Assembly: GCA_027924585.1 (NCBI GenBank)
Contig: BSBM01000592.1
Coordinates: 4,012,001-4,076,000 of the forward strand
Direction of reading: 5' to 3'
Length of the DNA stretch: 64,000 nt
Origin: Larix kaempferi
Lineage: Eukaryota > Streptophyta > Pinopsida > Pinales > Pinaceae
The notes under the pieces are model-generated. The model was not told the DNA's origin, did no database searches, and saw nothing but the letters and a program-made list of their open reading frames with translations. The translations under genes and the position numbers were made by a program. This document shows, piece after piece, positions 23,201-35,200 of this stretch (positions are counted from its first letter, which is position 1; each line of letters opens with the position of its first letter).

Positions 23201-24429
23201 TCTTAAAACCCTCCAGAGGGATTCGTCAAGGGGACCCCCTTTCCCCTTTTCTCTTTGTTATTATGGCGGAAGGATTGGGGAGAACTATCAAATCTATGCA
23301 AGGAAATCATGAGCTCCAGGATCTCATCATTCACCCCAGAGCGGACTTCCAAACCCACCACCAATTTGTGGATGATACTATGCTTATGGGTCATCCCTCC
23401 ATCCAGGAGGCGAGGGCCATTTGCCTATGTCTCGACAACTTTGGTAAGGTCTCTGGTCTTGAATTTAATGGTCATAAATCTCAGGGTTTTTTCTTCAACA
23501 CTCCTAAAATAACTAGGAGAAACATATGCATGATCTTGGATTTTATGGAGAGCTCCCTTCCATCCAAATATCTGGGGGCCCCTCTAGTGGACTCCCAGGT
23601 CCGACATGGGTCATGGTGAGAGCCGGTGGATATAAGAATGAGGAAAAGACTTTCAAACTGGACCTTCCACCCCCTGAATTTTGCTAGTCGACTAGTTCTT
23701 CTTAAATCTATTTTACAGGGGATGCCCACATATCTATTCTCGGCTATGTTGGCCCGCAAAGCTATTCTTAAAGAACTTCAAAAACTTCAGAGGCATTTTC
23801 TATGGAGTGGCCCTAGGGATAATAGGAAATGGGCTTTGGTCAAATGGGAAGAGATCTGTTCTCCAAAGAATCAGGGCGGCCTTAATCTTCGGGACCTGGA
23901 GCAGGTTAATATTGTCTTTGGATCAAAGACTTGGTGGCACTGGGTGACCCACAGGGAGGATCCATGGGCTAGGATTTGGCACTCCAAATATGCGGCTGGA
24001 TTGGAAAAAGAGGACCTAATCCATTTCTCAGAAACTATCACAGGGCCTTAGACTAGGAAATCGTCCTCCCAAGGGATGAGCCTGGTCCAAGAAAATAGTT
24101 TTTGGGAAGTTCGAGATGGAAACCGGGCTTTGGCCTCGGTCAATTCATGGCAACAATTACCCCCCATCGCCAACTCCATTGATGCCCCTCATGTTATTCA
24201 AAGCTGTATTAACAATAACATTGTTCGGGTAAAGGACTTGTGGGATGCGGACTCTCCTAATTGGGATTTCAAGGTTTGGAAAGCTCACGATTGGTGGACT
24301 CTTTTCAGCCCGGCGGAAGAGGATAATCAGGTTGAGGAGGCTTTGAACACTCGCAAACTCAAAGTGAAAAATGGGGAAGACAGGCTTCGTTGGGGCCATA
24401 AACCAAGGGGTAGTTTCACCATTAAATAA
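23201..24429 (+). pseudogene. L1 ORF2 reverse transcriptase, C-terminal part
   Basis: The sequence resumes inside RT with PSRGIRQGDPLSPFLFVIM, then HHQFVDDTMLMG (the catalytic FVDD box at 23365-23376). Next come LEFNGHKSQGFFFN and PSKYLGAPL, followed by thumb-region sequence such as RLSNWTFHPLNFASRLVLLK and WALVKWEEICSPKNQGGL. Downstream to 24429 the connector region is open apart from stops near 23619 and 24050. The N-terminal fingers of RT are missing. This is typical of plant L1 and related non-LTR elements. Confidence 0.9.
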
Positions 24430-24444
24430 GCCTATGATATTCGG

Positions 24445-25635
24445 ATGGGCTTCAACCACTTAGAGCCAATCCCTATATGGAAAAATATCTCGTGTGCAAA
24501 GATTTGGCCTAAAGTCTCAATCTTCATTTGGAAAACATTGAAAAGGCGCATTTTGACTGGTAAAAATTTGCAGAAAAGGGGTTTTTTTGGCCCATACCTG
24601 TGTGTTATGTGCAACAGGACAGAAGAAATGATGCCACATCTCCTTGATTCATGCTCGTTTGTGTCGAGATTGTGGGATCGTGGAGCAACAATCTTCAGGT
24701 GATCAGATAGAAGGCGTAATGACCCTGTGCTCTCCATTACTAATTGGTCTAAGGACCCATTCCAGAACCATGTGGTGAACCAACTATGGAAAATTTTCCC
24801 ATACTTCCTTCTGTGGGAAATTTGGACAGAATGAAACTCCAGAGTCTTTAGGGACAAAGCAAATGACTTTGATAGAGTTTGGAATGTCATGCAAAATAAG
24901 ATGTTGGATACCATCAAACTTCAGAATTGGGAGAATTTGGACTGGGAGACTAACAAAACCGAGACTAGAATTCTTCGTGACTGGGGCATTATGGTTGCTA
25001 CCCCCTTCTGTGGAAAACGTATTCATTCTCCCTAGCCTGTGCCAAGCCCAGAAATTTGGTCCCCTCCCCCAGGCGGTTTCTTGAAGATGAACTTCGATGG
25101 TGCCTCTAAGAGAAACCCTGGTCCGGTCGGGTATGGTTAATTCTCCAGAGACTCTGCAGGCGCACTGCTGGGATTCAAGGATGGCTTTTTGGGAATCGAG
25201 TCTAATAATGCTGCTGAAATGGAAGGGCTGCTATAGGGCATTCGGTTAGCTCGTCAAAACATCTGGACCCCTCTAATCGTGGAGGGAGATTCCAAGATCA
25301 TTATCCACATGGCTGCTGACATGCACCATGCAAAATCCAGTTCCAAGGTGGCATCGTCATGGCGGTTGGAAGGTAAACTAGAAGATTTGTCATCCTTGTT
25401 TTCCCAGGGTATGGTGCTCTCGTTATCCCATGTCAATCGCAATGGCAATAAATTAGCTGATCTGCTGGCCAACTATGGGAGTAGTGTTCACATGGCCACT
25501 TGTGCTAATACGTGGGATGAACTGAAAGATTTAGCTGTTCAGGACAGCTGCAGCGCTACCCAGGACAATGATATGATGATTTTTCATGCCGAACATGCAA
25601 GTCTACAGCGTGCTAAAGCCAATCGAGACACGTAA
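24445..25635 (+). pseudogene. L1 ORF2 zf-RVT and archaeal-like RNase H
   Basis: The zf-RVT zinc-binding region is seen at about 24470-24690, with WPKVSIFIWKTLKRRILTG and CVMCNRTEEMMPHLLDSC. The RNase H follows in one frame from 25087 to 25635. The catalytic acidic residues are in NFDGAS (Asp codon 25096), NNAAEMEG (Glu 25216), VEGDSKI (Asp 25288) and NKLADLL (Asp 25459). All four are kept, although two stops (about 25138 and 25234) break the frame. This domain is known in a group of plant L1 elements and removes RNA from the cDNA hybrid. Confidence 0.88.
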
Positions 25636-25958
25636 CCCCCGTATTTTGCTGTGGTTCGAGCTGATTTGTAAAAGTTGGGGGATGGTTTGTCTTTTCATTA
25701 TTTTATGTAGATCTCAATTAGTCTTTTCTGAGCCCGGTGAGTATACTTTGGATGGGAGAATGATGAAAAGGAATTTAAGAGCAGTTAGTGGTCTTTAGTG
25801 CGAGCATCACCCGTTGTACCTCCTTAAGTTATTAGGATGTACCAGGCTCATCATAACAGGGGGATGGCAAGTGAGTTTATATGGAGGAGCAAGGTGGCAA
25901 CTAGGACTGTCATCGTTGTTTCTCTACATGCATGCAAGTGCTTGTTGTTTGTTTGATT

Positions 25959-26621
25959 ATGGAGCAAGCCCCCGGTAAGAAAACGGAAGAATCGACGGAT
26001 ATCAATTGCCGAGTTGAGGAAGATACAAACACTAGTCGAAATAGGAAGAGAGGTCGCGGGGAGTCTTCGGGGGAGCTGGGTGGTGGCTTGTATCGAGCAT
26101 ATCAGAGTGCGTGTAGGGAGGCAAATGCTTATGCTCTCAATGTCCCCTGGGAAATCTAGAGGGATATCCGCAATTATGAGCACCAATAGTGGATGAGAAT
26201 GAGTAGGGAGACGCTGCTGAGGGAGCGTAAACAGTTGGAGAACTGGATCATGGATCTAGGAAACACGGCCGGGCGTGTCAGTCTTTATGAGTGCACGGTT
26301 GCCCTGTATTGGATGATGAAGAACCTTGTCAGTTACGCCATTCACGACAGACAATCCCTCAGAGATGACAATGCGCTGCAGTTTATGGAGTAGCGTAACC
26401 TGGAAGAGTCTTGTGCGATGAAATGGAAGCTGGATTATCTTCTGCAAGCCATGGAGCTTCAGCCTCCTTCGTGTCCTTCTTCTTCCAGCTTTGCCCACCC
26501 GAGGAGTTCTCTTGAAGCTCCATTCATTATTCGCTCATGTTTGGGTAGGCGCTTGTTTTTCCAGTTTCAAGTCTTTGTAATAAAGGAGGGTCGGGTGTTA
26601 GTATGGTTAGCCTTTATCTAA
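25959..26621 (+). pseudogene. Extra frame (ORF3-like) downstream of L1 ORF2
   Basis: A single reading frame from ATG 25959 (MEQAPGKKTEESTDINCRVE) to 26621 is interrupted only by three TAG codons, near 26157, 26196 and 26391. Each sits where a CAG would fit the context. The inferred product is about 220 aa. It has a basic patch (RNRKRGRGES), an Arg/Glu-rich helical centre (RETLLRERKQLENWIMDLG) and a conserved-looking YECTVALYWMMKNLVSYAIH stretch. I do not recognise the family. It lies about 320 bases after the RNase H and before the LINE 3' end, on the same strand. It may be a true third L1 ORF, a captured gene piece or chance. Confidence 0.5.
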
Positions 26622-26984
26622 TGTATATCATGTCTGTTTGGTCTCGGGGTAATTTGCTGTCTATTTTGATATCTAGCCTGTGTGCCTATGGGAAGAACAT
26701 CTCAGGATCAGTTGTTTTTTGGTTGGGTAGTAGATTTTGCAACTTCAAAGCTTTTAAGGATAGGGGTGGTCAGTCGAATAGAAGCATCTTCTTTGCTTTT
26801 GTGGCAATTGCCTACCGAATTGTTAAGGATGTATGGATCTATGGGTCAGTAGCAAGGTGGTCTGTTTTGATGAACAAGTCTGAGCCTCAGCTAGATTGTT
26901 CCTTTCTGTAACTCCTCTTTCATATAATGCAAAAACTTCTTACTTACAAAAAAAATAAAAAATACTTGAATGGTTATGCTAATT

Positions 26985-27330
26985 AGAAAATATTATGAAG
27001 ATTTTTATTAGAAAGTTTTTTTTAAAGCTGTCAGATACGTATAAAATATTATGACGATTTTTATTAGAAAGTTTCTTTATATTTATTTTCTTTTTGTATG
27101 ATTTGTTGTTTTTTCTTTTCTTTTCTAGAAGGTATGTGTTTCAAATAGAATCTTTAAAGTTTTTAGAAGGCATTTATGCCAAGTATAAAATATTATGAAG
27201 ATTTTTATTAGAAAGTTTCTTTATATTTGTTTTTTTTATGATTTTTTTTTCTTTTTTAGAAGGCATGCATTTTAAATAGAATATTCATAGAGTTTTATGG
27301 AGGTGCATGTAAGGTTATGATGGTAGATTA
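26985..27330. repeat. AT-rich imperfect direct repeats downstream of the LINE
   Basis: The motif AAATATTATGA(A/C)GATTTTTATTAG and the following AAAGTTTCTTTATATTT recur at about 26990, 27043 and 27187, with AGAAGGCAT-type spacers between. This is a local, low-complexity repeat cluster. Confidence 0.65.
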
Positions 27331-27689
27331 AATATTAAGATTGTTTTTTTTTTCATTGGTAAGCATTTTTATTATATTTCTTTGTTTTATAATGTTTCTT
27401 TGTTTTATAATGTTTCTTTGTTTTTTTTAATATTTAAGATGTATGTATGTTTAATATTTAGTTTATGTGTTACATTTTGCTAACAAGTATACATTTTTAT
27501 TTTGTTGTAATTTGTTCTTAGTGGAAAATCAAGTGTTTATTCACATTGGGCCTCAATATAAAATACAATTAAACATTTGAAACACAGAGGTCAGTGATAA
27601 CATGGGGGAGTGATGCATGGTGTTTTGAGTCTTCTAAACCATTGATGCATAAATATTTTTTTAGGGCCCAACTCTTAAGTGTCATCACC
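27331..27689. other. Unassigned AT-rich spacer
   Basis: T-rich sequence with a repeated TATAATGTTTCTTTGTTT unit near 27390-27425. No gene is recognised. Confidence 0.4.
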
Positions 27690-28687
27690 CAACCATATCC
27701 AAAGTTCTAAGAAACAAATCTAGTGCTCAGAACCTCCTACAGGCATTGATATTCCCACTCTAAGGCCGAGGATTCCCTCAAGAGGTCATGTGTGGTCCTT
27801 TAAGTCATTCATCTCTTTGGATGCCCAAAATAATACTCTATGGACTACAATTCAAGTTTTATTTTCTCACCATGTCAAAGGCCCTAGGATCCATACCTAG
27901 TGCTAAGAAACTCCTAATGTAACACATATTGAGGGAAAATATACTGGATCTAAGGGTATTATGCATTGAGACATTATTATTGGCATTGGATGCTTAAAAG
28001 ATTCCTTTAGGGGCTAAAGTTTGGGTTTCCTCCGTTGATAATGTCATGTGCCTTAAACTTATATCTAATGCTAAAAACCTTCTAAAGGTGATGATGTCCT
28101 CTCTATGAGGGAAAGGATATCCTAGGCCAGTGATGTCTATTACTTTAAAATATTGTTCATGGCCTTGTATACCTCGAAGCTTCCTTTAGGGAATAAGGCA
28201 CTCGATTCCTTCCTTAATCATGTAAAGAGCCTAAATACCCATAAATAATACTCAAAACCATCTAATGACATAGACATCCCCATTAAAACACTAAATATAC
28301 TCTCAAGAAGCCATGTGTGCTTGTCATTTTTGGCCATGGAATCCTAAAAGGATTATTTATGGATTAAAGCCTAAGTTTCCACCTTGAACCATGTATAGGG
28401 AACTCAACACCCATACCAAGTTATCAAAAAAATATAATGGCACTAATATCCCCCTTAAGATGGAAAAGATGCTCTTAAGAGGTCATGTGTGGTGGTTGTA
28501 GGAATTGTTCTTAGCCAAATATGCCTAAAATTTTCCTTTAGGACCTAAGGCCTGCACCTTTTCCCCCAACCATGTCCAAGGTATTCACACCTATAACTAG
28601 TCCTAAAATTCTCTTTGTCACAAAAAACCCCACTTAGAGGCCACAGATACCATGGAAAGATCCATTCTAGTTGTTCAACATGCCATT
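27690..28687. repeat. Satellite-like tandem array, left half (unit about 178 bp)
   Basis: About six diverged units follow one another, with starts near 27705, 27870, 28050, 28217, 28390 and 28567. Shared landmarks are ACCATGTC-AAGG, ATCCATACCTAGTGCTAA, AACCTCCTAATG, CCCTCAAGAGGTCATGTGTGGT and TTCCTTTAGG-CCTAAGG. The last unit is broken at CCATT (28683-28687) by element Y and continues after Y at 48727. The reading across the junction (CATG-CCATT-CTTGGC) restores the unit. Confidence 0.8.
28683..28687. repeat. Left target site duplication of Y (CCATT)
   Basis: CCATT precedes TGTTGACACAAACC and is repeated exactly at 48727-48731 after the other LTR of Y. Confidence 0.92.
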
Positions 28688-29538
28688 TGTTGACACAAAC
28701 CCAGTCGACAGGGGTTCCCGACACTATCAACACCCAACCCACCGCGATCTCCCTAAGCACTGGCCCAGACAGGTTTTACCCTGTCCAGCAACACCTTCAA
28801 AGTAGATGAGGTCTCACCCGAGATGTTCAAGGGATATTTGATGGAACCATGTTTCCGCTGAATGAAGGAGGATGTTGTGCATCAATTGACTAACTTATTG
28901 CAACATTTCAGAAATAGCTCTAAACATTCAACTCAGGCATTAATCATAATGATGACATCATTCAACAGGAACAGATCTATTATTGCAATAGATATAACAG
29001 TAAATCATTAATCGCAACAAGGAAACATAGCATCATTCGTGTATTCATATCGCAAAATGCATTGCCATAGATAAAGAGGAAAGACGTAGGGATTCTGCTC
29101 AAAAGCTCTGTCACATCATATTATCTTTGCAAAAACCCAGATACAACAAGATATTCAGTCTTTCGCTTCGGCTCAAGATCAAGATTTTACATTCATGTTC
29201 TCGACCAAGATGATGATGATCTCTCAACACTTACAAACCTACATCTATTTATAGGATTACGCCTTTACATTTGTGGTCCATTTAGGTAACCGCCTAACTG
29301 CTTCTTAACAAACTTCTACAAAAACTGACCTAAAATCCCACATAATGCGGTCAAATGACCCAAAAACCCCCATAGTGCGGTCTAAATGACCCAAAATATA
29401 CATGACGCGGTCCAAGTGACCCAAAAACTACAAAAATACTTGTCGCCTTGTGCGCTGCTTTCCTCCTTCCGTGGTTTCTTTTCCCTTGCGTAGCATCCTC
29501 GTTGTTGTGATGGTGACTCACCAAATCGCCTGCCAATA
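28688..29538 (-). repeat. 3' LTR of Y
   Basis: Matches 47876-48726 along its full 851 bases with scattered substitutions. In plus orientation it begins TGTTGACACAAACCC. Its right edge reads CCAATA, where the other copy has CCAACA, so the terminal dinucleotide has mutated. Confidence 0.93.
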
Positions 29539-29548
29539 GGCCCCCAAC
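29539..29548 (-). other. Polypurine tract of Y
   Basis: Read on the minus strand, GTTGGGGGCC directly precedes the LTR start. It is absent next to the 5' LTR, as expected for a plus-strand priming tract. It is short and only partly purine. Confidence 0.6.
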
Positions 29549-30759
29549 ACAATCTTGTGGCTCGCCGTTGAGCCACGTCAACTGGACACAGTGTACTCAG
29601 CCTCGTATGTCGCTGGACTGTAGCTCTGCAACTGTTCTTTCTGTCTGGAAATCACTGTGATGTACTGCTCCCTCTACTGGGATGATCGTCGGCTTGCTGT
29701 CATGTACTTCTCACCCGAAAATGGTCATCCTCCAGCTTGCTGTAATGTACCTCTCAAACTTATCCTCCAGTCTCTAGGAACCTAGTGCCGACTGAGAAGA
29801 AGTTTACAAACAATTCCGAGGTGCAAAATAGGCCAACGGCTCTGACACATCTATTACGAACTGGTAAACAAGTACTACTGGGACCAGGGGGCTGCCACCC
29901 CCATCATCTTTGTAGTCGCAGGGACCACAAGGCTTCGAACTACCACCATATGCCTAGACATCTCGGATGAGACTTTGTCTCTATGACACCCGAGTGTCCA
30001 CGACGCTTCCAGCTCTAGGTGCTCTGCACACTTGTCGTTCGGACCCTCAGCACACCTGGTGCACTCCCATACGAAATGAAATGGATCATTTCCACAGCCT
30101 CCTTGGAATTCCTAACTTAACTAGAAACCTGACCCTCTTGCAGCATGAATTCCTCTTATCTAGTAAATATCCTGTTTCTCATCCAATCTCTGGTTCCTGT
30201 ATTTATGCATCACCTCCAGCCGGATGTCTTCTTGAAAAATCATTCGTAAACTTGTTTCACGTAAGGTGCCGATCATTCCATCCTGCTGGTTCCTGCATGT
30301 GTAGGTCAGACTGCTGACAGGCAGAGTGGTGACCATACTGTCTCCATCTGTCATGCGTGCCAAAACGTGCAAACCATCACCTCTGGTACCCCCAGCCATA
30401 CTGCCACGGTGTGTTCCATGTGCCAAACGTGCATTACTCCGACGCCAACCTAGTCCAGCTAACGATCATACTTGCCAAACTGAAAAAATCCCTTCACTCA
30501 TGATTCAGAATGATTGTTGATTTGACGTGGTCGCAACCCTGCCGCTATCACAAACATAGTCCTAAACTGCGACGCAAACACTCCTATTTGCGCATTCTGT
30601 CCCTGTTGGTGCGCCATCCTGCCATCGATCATCCTGCATTTTTTTTTTGCCGATGCGACTCAGGCATCACGCTGCTCCAAGCCCATCCTGTAGGGCTTTA
30701 ACCTGCTACCATTGATCAACTTTGGGAGCATCACTCCATCTAACTACTGCAACTATACT
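29549..30759 (-). other. Untranslated 3' stretch of Y
   Basis: Between the integrase end and the polypurine tract there is 1.2 kb with only short, unsupported frames. It is unlike the AT-rich spacer in being richer in C and G. No extra ORF or env-like domain is recognised. Confidence 0.5.
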
Positions 30760-31266
30760 GCTCCTCATGAATTTATGCGACTGATGCAATATGCACCGAG
30801 CCAATGCATCTGTAATTTCCCTGGGTGCTTCATAAACTTGCTGTTGTATAGAAGCACCACGTCACCCTGCTGAAACTGTTTGTTCTTAATATGGCAATCA
30901 TGCCAAGCCATTTTCCGATCCTTCTCCACACTCTGGTGGAAGCCTGCGATAAAGAGGTCTTCCTCAAGCTGCACTGGCTGCGCCAGACATTCTCCTAATG
31001 CCGCTCCATCATCCATACATGTTGTTTTCGTCATGCACAGACTCGGAACGATTTACTCCATAGGCATAATCGCTTCTTGTCCATATACCAACTTAAATGG
31101 TGTCTGTCTCGTCAACCTTTTACAAGTGGTGCGATACGCCCACGAAACAACTAGAATTTTTAGGTCCTAGTCATCGTGGTTCACATTACAAACTTTCGTT
31201 AGTGCATGCTCCAATACTTTGTTGAAAGCTTCTACTGTCCAATTTTCCTGCGGATGATATGGTGTG
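30760..31266 (-). pseudogene. Y integrase, C-terminal part
   Basis: Starting at the X junction and reading leftward the sequence is [20 protein letters not shown] (the catalytic-Glu region of the DDE core). It is followed by [20 protein letters not shown] and, in 31034-30765, MAWHDCHIKNKQFQQGDVVL with YNSKFMKHPGKLQMHWLG, the GPY/F-type C-terminal fold (GPY here reads GAY). This is the continuation of 41507-42297, separated by element X. Few stops are present in this part. Confidence 0.85.
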
Positions 31267-31429
31267 TGTTGACACCAGGTCTGAGAAAAACCTAAAATTT
31301 TGGCTAAAAGGTCCTAAGAGAAAAAATCATCACAAAAGGGGTGAATTGAAGGTTTTCATATAAAATATAAGATAAAAACCCATATTTATAAGGTCCGCTA
31401 GCAAATATAGGTAAGGGTTAAACCATGGT

Positions 31430-31985
31430 CAAGTTCCATCGGCGGAGATATTATAGATCAAGATCAACGGCCAATATCAACCCCGCGTCGCCAATGTAAT
31501 CGTCAACAAATGATGGAGGGTGGTAGCGGACATAATACCACCAAGGCACGTGTCAGATATTTATTCATCCGCGCATGGATACAGCAGTATCGGAAACCAC
31601 TATAACACCGCGCGGAGCCACCCATTATGGAAATGTGGAAAGATACCTTACGTGGCAAGGTGGGACCCAACACGTGGCGAACAGGGAGAGCTTGGCGGGG
31701 CCATGGCACATGACATCATATTTTACAATGATCGGAAGGCTGATACATACCTAAATAAAATCAACGGCCAGCGTTTCATCCGCGGCCAGGAACATGCACA
31801 TGGGATATAAGGGAAAGCGGTCGCGGAGAATAAACCACTATAACAGGTGTCAGCAGATGGTGTATCCGCGCGGGAAGCAAACCAGAAAAGGAAACCGCCT
31901 TTTCGATCGCGGATACCGCCGGTGGAATAAAGGGGGACGAGATCTGACGGTCCAAAACAATGGTTCGAAGATCAACGGTTAGATA
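31430..31985. promoter_or_regulatory. U3 of X with recurring GC-rich motifs
   Basis: In otherwise AT-rich DNA the motif ATCAACGG recurs near 31464, 31763 and 31970. TATCCGCG/CGCGGATA variants occur on both strands near 31569, 31782, 31862 and 31907. They lie upstream of the X TATA box, so they are candidate promoter elements. Confidence 0.45.
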
Positions 31986-32030
31986 CGACCCGCGTTCATA
32001 AAGGTGCAAGGAGGTTATTCTAAAAAGGCT

Positions 32031-32039
32031 TATATAAAA
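32031..32039 (+). promoter_or_regulatory. TATA box upstream of the X ORF
   Basis: TATATAAAA lies 178 bases before the ATG at 32209 and about 765 bases from the X left end, a usual distance for an LTR promoter. Confidence 0.65.
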
Positions 32040-32208
32040 AGAAAGGGCTCCACATAACGGCATTTTGCATGTGTCGTTATCCTGGAGAGCTCTGAAGACT
32101 GGTGGAAGCTGGCGATTGCGACAGAAGGCGAAAAGCAAGCACTTACAGGTAGGGTCTGGTGACCTGTCACACTTTTTAAACGGAATTTTGTTTAAAAGAA
32201 GCGTTTAA

Positions 32209-35200
32209 ATGGAGACTGTGCAAGATATAGACGTTATTAGGTCAAAAGATGCCCTAGAAGACAGAGATGAAGATGTTTACGACACCCTAATTAGGTTTCC
32301 GGTCTCCGATGTGAAAATTAAGTTGTCTGAGTTATTAAAAGAGGGTATAGACCCCCATAGGGTTCACCAGTCATCTCTAATAGCTTTTTGCCCGGACCAA
32401 TTTCCTGTTTTCCCAGAATTCGTCTCCTGGTGTGCAGAAAATTATTCCCGGGAAGAAAGAGTCATTTTAAATAACCAGAAGACCCGAGCCATTTGCAAAA
32501 TTGAGCCAGCCGAATTGATTAGAGCCCTGGAAGCGGATTTGCCCCAAACCCTAGATCCTGAAGTTTTTTCTGAGGTTTCAATTATTGAAAATTTTCATCA
32601 TGCTTCCCAGAGTGATAGGGAAATGTTTTTGTCGACGTGTCTCAGACCAGAGACTAGCATTTCGGAACTCCCTTACCCTTTAGATATCAATCTTTTTAAT
32701 GAAAATACTCAGTTGGTCTTAACACCGTTGGCCGTAGTTTTAGGGTTAGATACAGATTTGTATAAAACTGAGTTTCAATTGAGTTTATTGTACAGAATAA
32801 GTATAGTCCAGTCGGGAATTGACGAAAGTCAAATTCCCCGACTAAATTTTGAAACGTTCATAGCAGAAAGGATTCATGACCAAATGGTAAATTTTTCCAC
32901 ACACAGACATTTCAGGTTTCAGACCTTTTTAATGAGAATGATTATGGTATCCAGTCAGGAAGAATTGCAGTTCCCAGAGATTGTTTTCACAACTCCACTG
33001 GAAAATAATATGTTCAACTTTATCAACTACATGCTCTCAGCATTCTTTAAGATGATTTTCGGAAAAAACCTGCCTAGGGTACTACCGGAAATGCAGGTAT
33101 CAATGCAATTGAATACAGAGTATGCTACAGGGGACTGGTTTTTATCGAAAGATAGTACAGTAGTCAGACTGTATGGATTCAAGCACGAACCCTATGTGTT
33201 ACCAGCATTCCTCACCTTGAGGATTTTTGCCTTGGAATTCTTGAGACAGAAATTGATTGTAGAAGATAACAATTTTTTAGTTCATAGACAAGCAACGGAC
33301 ATTAAATACCCTTTCACATTAGGTCCGTTCACAATAAAGAATAAGAACGCTGCTGTATATATAGAGAAGTTGTTAAAAGACATGAATTTCGGGACAGATG
33401 CAGCTATGGAATATGATCCATTGAATATCATATCCAAACGAAGAATTGAGCATCGTATCAAGGCTCTGAATCATCAAACTGTTGAAGGAATGGCAGACAG
33501 AGCCAACTGGCTCGAATACAAAGAAGAAAATATTCCAGACACACCCGACAAAGAAATGTCATTGGAAGAAGCAACGGCAGGAGCAGAAAGCGAAATAAAT
33601 ACTGCATTAGTGGGGTCTAAAAGACCTATACAGGACATTATGATCATTGATGATGAAGAGACAGAAAAAGGAAAAAGATTGAAAACCGATGAGTCACAAG
33701 AATTGACAACAATTTCAGAAGAAGCAAAAACGACAGAAGATGAAATACCAGAAGTTACAGTGAAGGAATACAACATTGAAGAAACCCCTGTAGGGGGTAA
33801 TGTAAATAGACCCAGAAATATCATGGACGTATTTGATGAACATAGTAAAAATAAGCAAGAATCCGCGAAGCAAACAAGTCAATTGTTTCCGAAGGTCAGG
33901 AATATATCAAATAATGAAGTGAGCTTATTTACCAGCAGGAACATCAAAGAAAATTCTTTGAAATTCTCAGTTGTGACAAAAAACAAGATCGCAGAGATGA
34001 AGATAGACCTGTCAAAAGTAAATGCCCCTGATAAAATTTTGTTACATAGACAAACTGGAGAGGTCATATACTCAGACTATTTGGGGGCCACATTAAGAGC
34101 GGACAAACTGAAGAATTCAGTAGATAAATTAAATAATCAGTTGAGACAGGAAAAGGCGGAGAATAAGTCTCGACAACAGCAAATTAAGAAATTACAAATG
34201 GATTTGATTAATAAAGATGGAGACGCAGCCACAAAACTGCTCAAGGAGAAGGAAGATGTAATCTTAACATTGAGACGAAAATTGAAAATCCCAGATACTG
34301 TACTCATTCAAGGCGCAGAATTGACAGTATTAGAAAAAGAGAAAGAAGAACTATCCAACGAAGTCAATGATGTCACAGCTAAAATGTTAAAGCTTTCTGA
34401 CGAAAAGGACTGTTGGGAAAAAGAAAGGTTCATTTTAGAAGAACAGTTGGCTACAGCAAGAAAACAATTAGTAGAGAACAATCAGCAGCAAGTACAGACA
34501 AGCTCAGTAGAGGATAAAACCGGTGTAGATGGAATTTTACAGGCAATGTCACAAATAAGTTTAAAAGATAATGAAATCAAACTGTTGAAAGCAGAAGTGC
34601 AAAAATTGAAGGAAGAAAATGAAGTAAAAGAGAAAGAAATAAAAACTTTGCAGGCAAATAATCAGGAATTGAGCAGTAATAATAAAGGATTAGCAGCTCA
34701 TGCAACAGGGCAAGCTGCTATGCAGGGGTGTAAACATATGGTGTGGGACCAGATCATTAAAGAGGTTGAAAAACTTAGGCCATATCTGGATTATATAAGA
34801 ATTAAAGAAAAGGTAGCCAAAGATGCCTTCGAAAGTTGCCGAGCAATCAGGGAAAGCCTAAATAGAAAGCCGAAAGAAATAGCCCAGAGAGCAATAACGT
34901 TTTTAAACAGTCTATCCGAGGCAGACCTGACAGCCATGAGTATAACGAACAGAATTTCTGTCATCACTTGGGCCAGAAGGATCTTGGCAAAATACTCACA
35001 TGTCGAAAATGTCGAGGCCAAAGCAGGAGAAATAAGGAAAGAAGTAATCCAGTTCAAAAAGCAATTTGAAAAGTTAGTGAATAAGGGATTCCCAGCTTTC
35101 TGGAACGAAAATAGTGAATTAATTCCTCCAAATGATTATAAAAGATTACTGTTTGATATCAGGATGGATCACCGAAATTTCCAGCAGCTAGATCACATGC

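Larger units (their letters stand above)
18650..26955 (+). mobile_element. L1-type LINE, interrupted and decayed
   Basis: A plant L1 element is laid out in order: ORF1 with DUF4283 and a zinc knuckle, an ORF2 endonuclease, reverse transcriptase, zf-RVT and archaeal-like RNase H, an extra downstream frame, and a 3' end with an A-rich tail at about 26948-26961. LTR Z at 20554-23200 interrupts ORF2, and the end of the endonuclease plus the first part of the RT are missing around it. Target duplications are not certain; CTTGAA and AATGGTTA occur near both ends. The start near 18650 is set by coding content, not by a boundary signal. Confidence 0.85.

Noticed and set aside
18580-26970. Target site duplication of the LINE
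   Set aside because: CTTGAA and AATGGTTA occur near both ends but neither sits cleanly at the 5' start and after the A-tail; no choice is supported.
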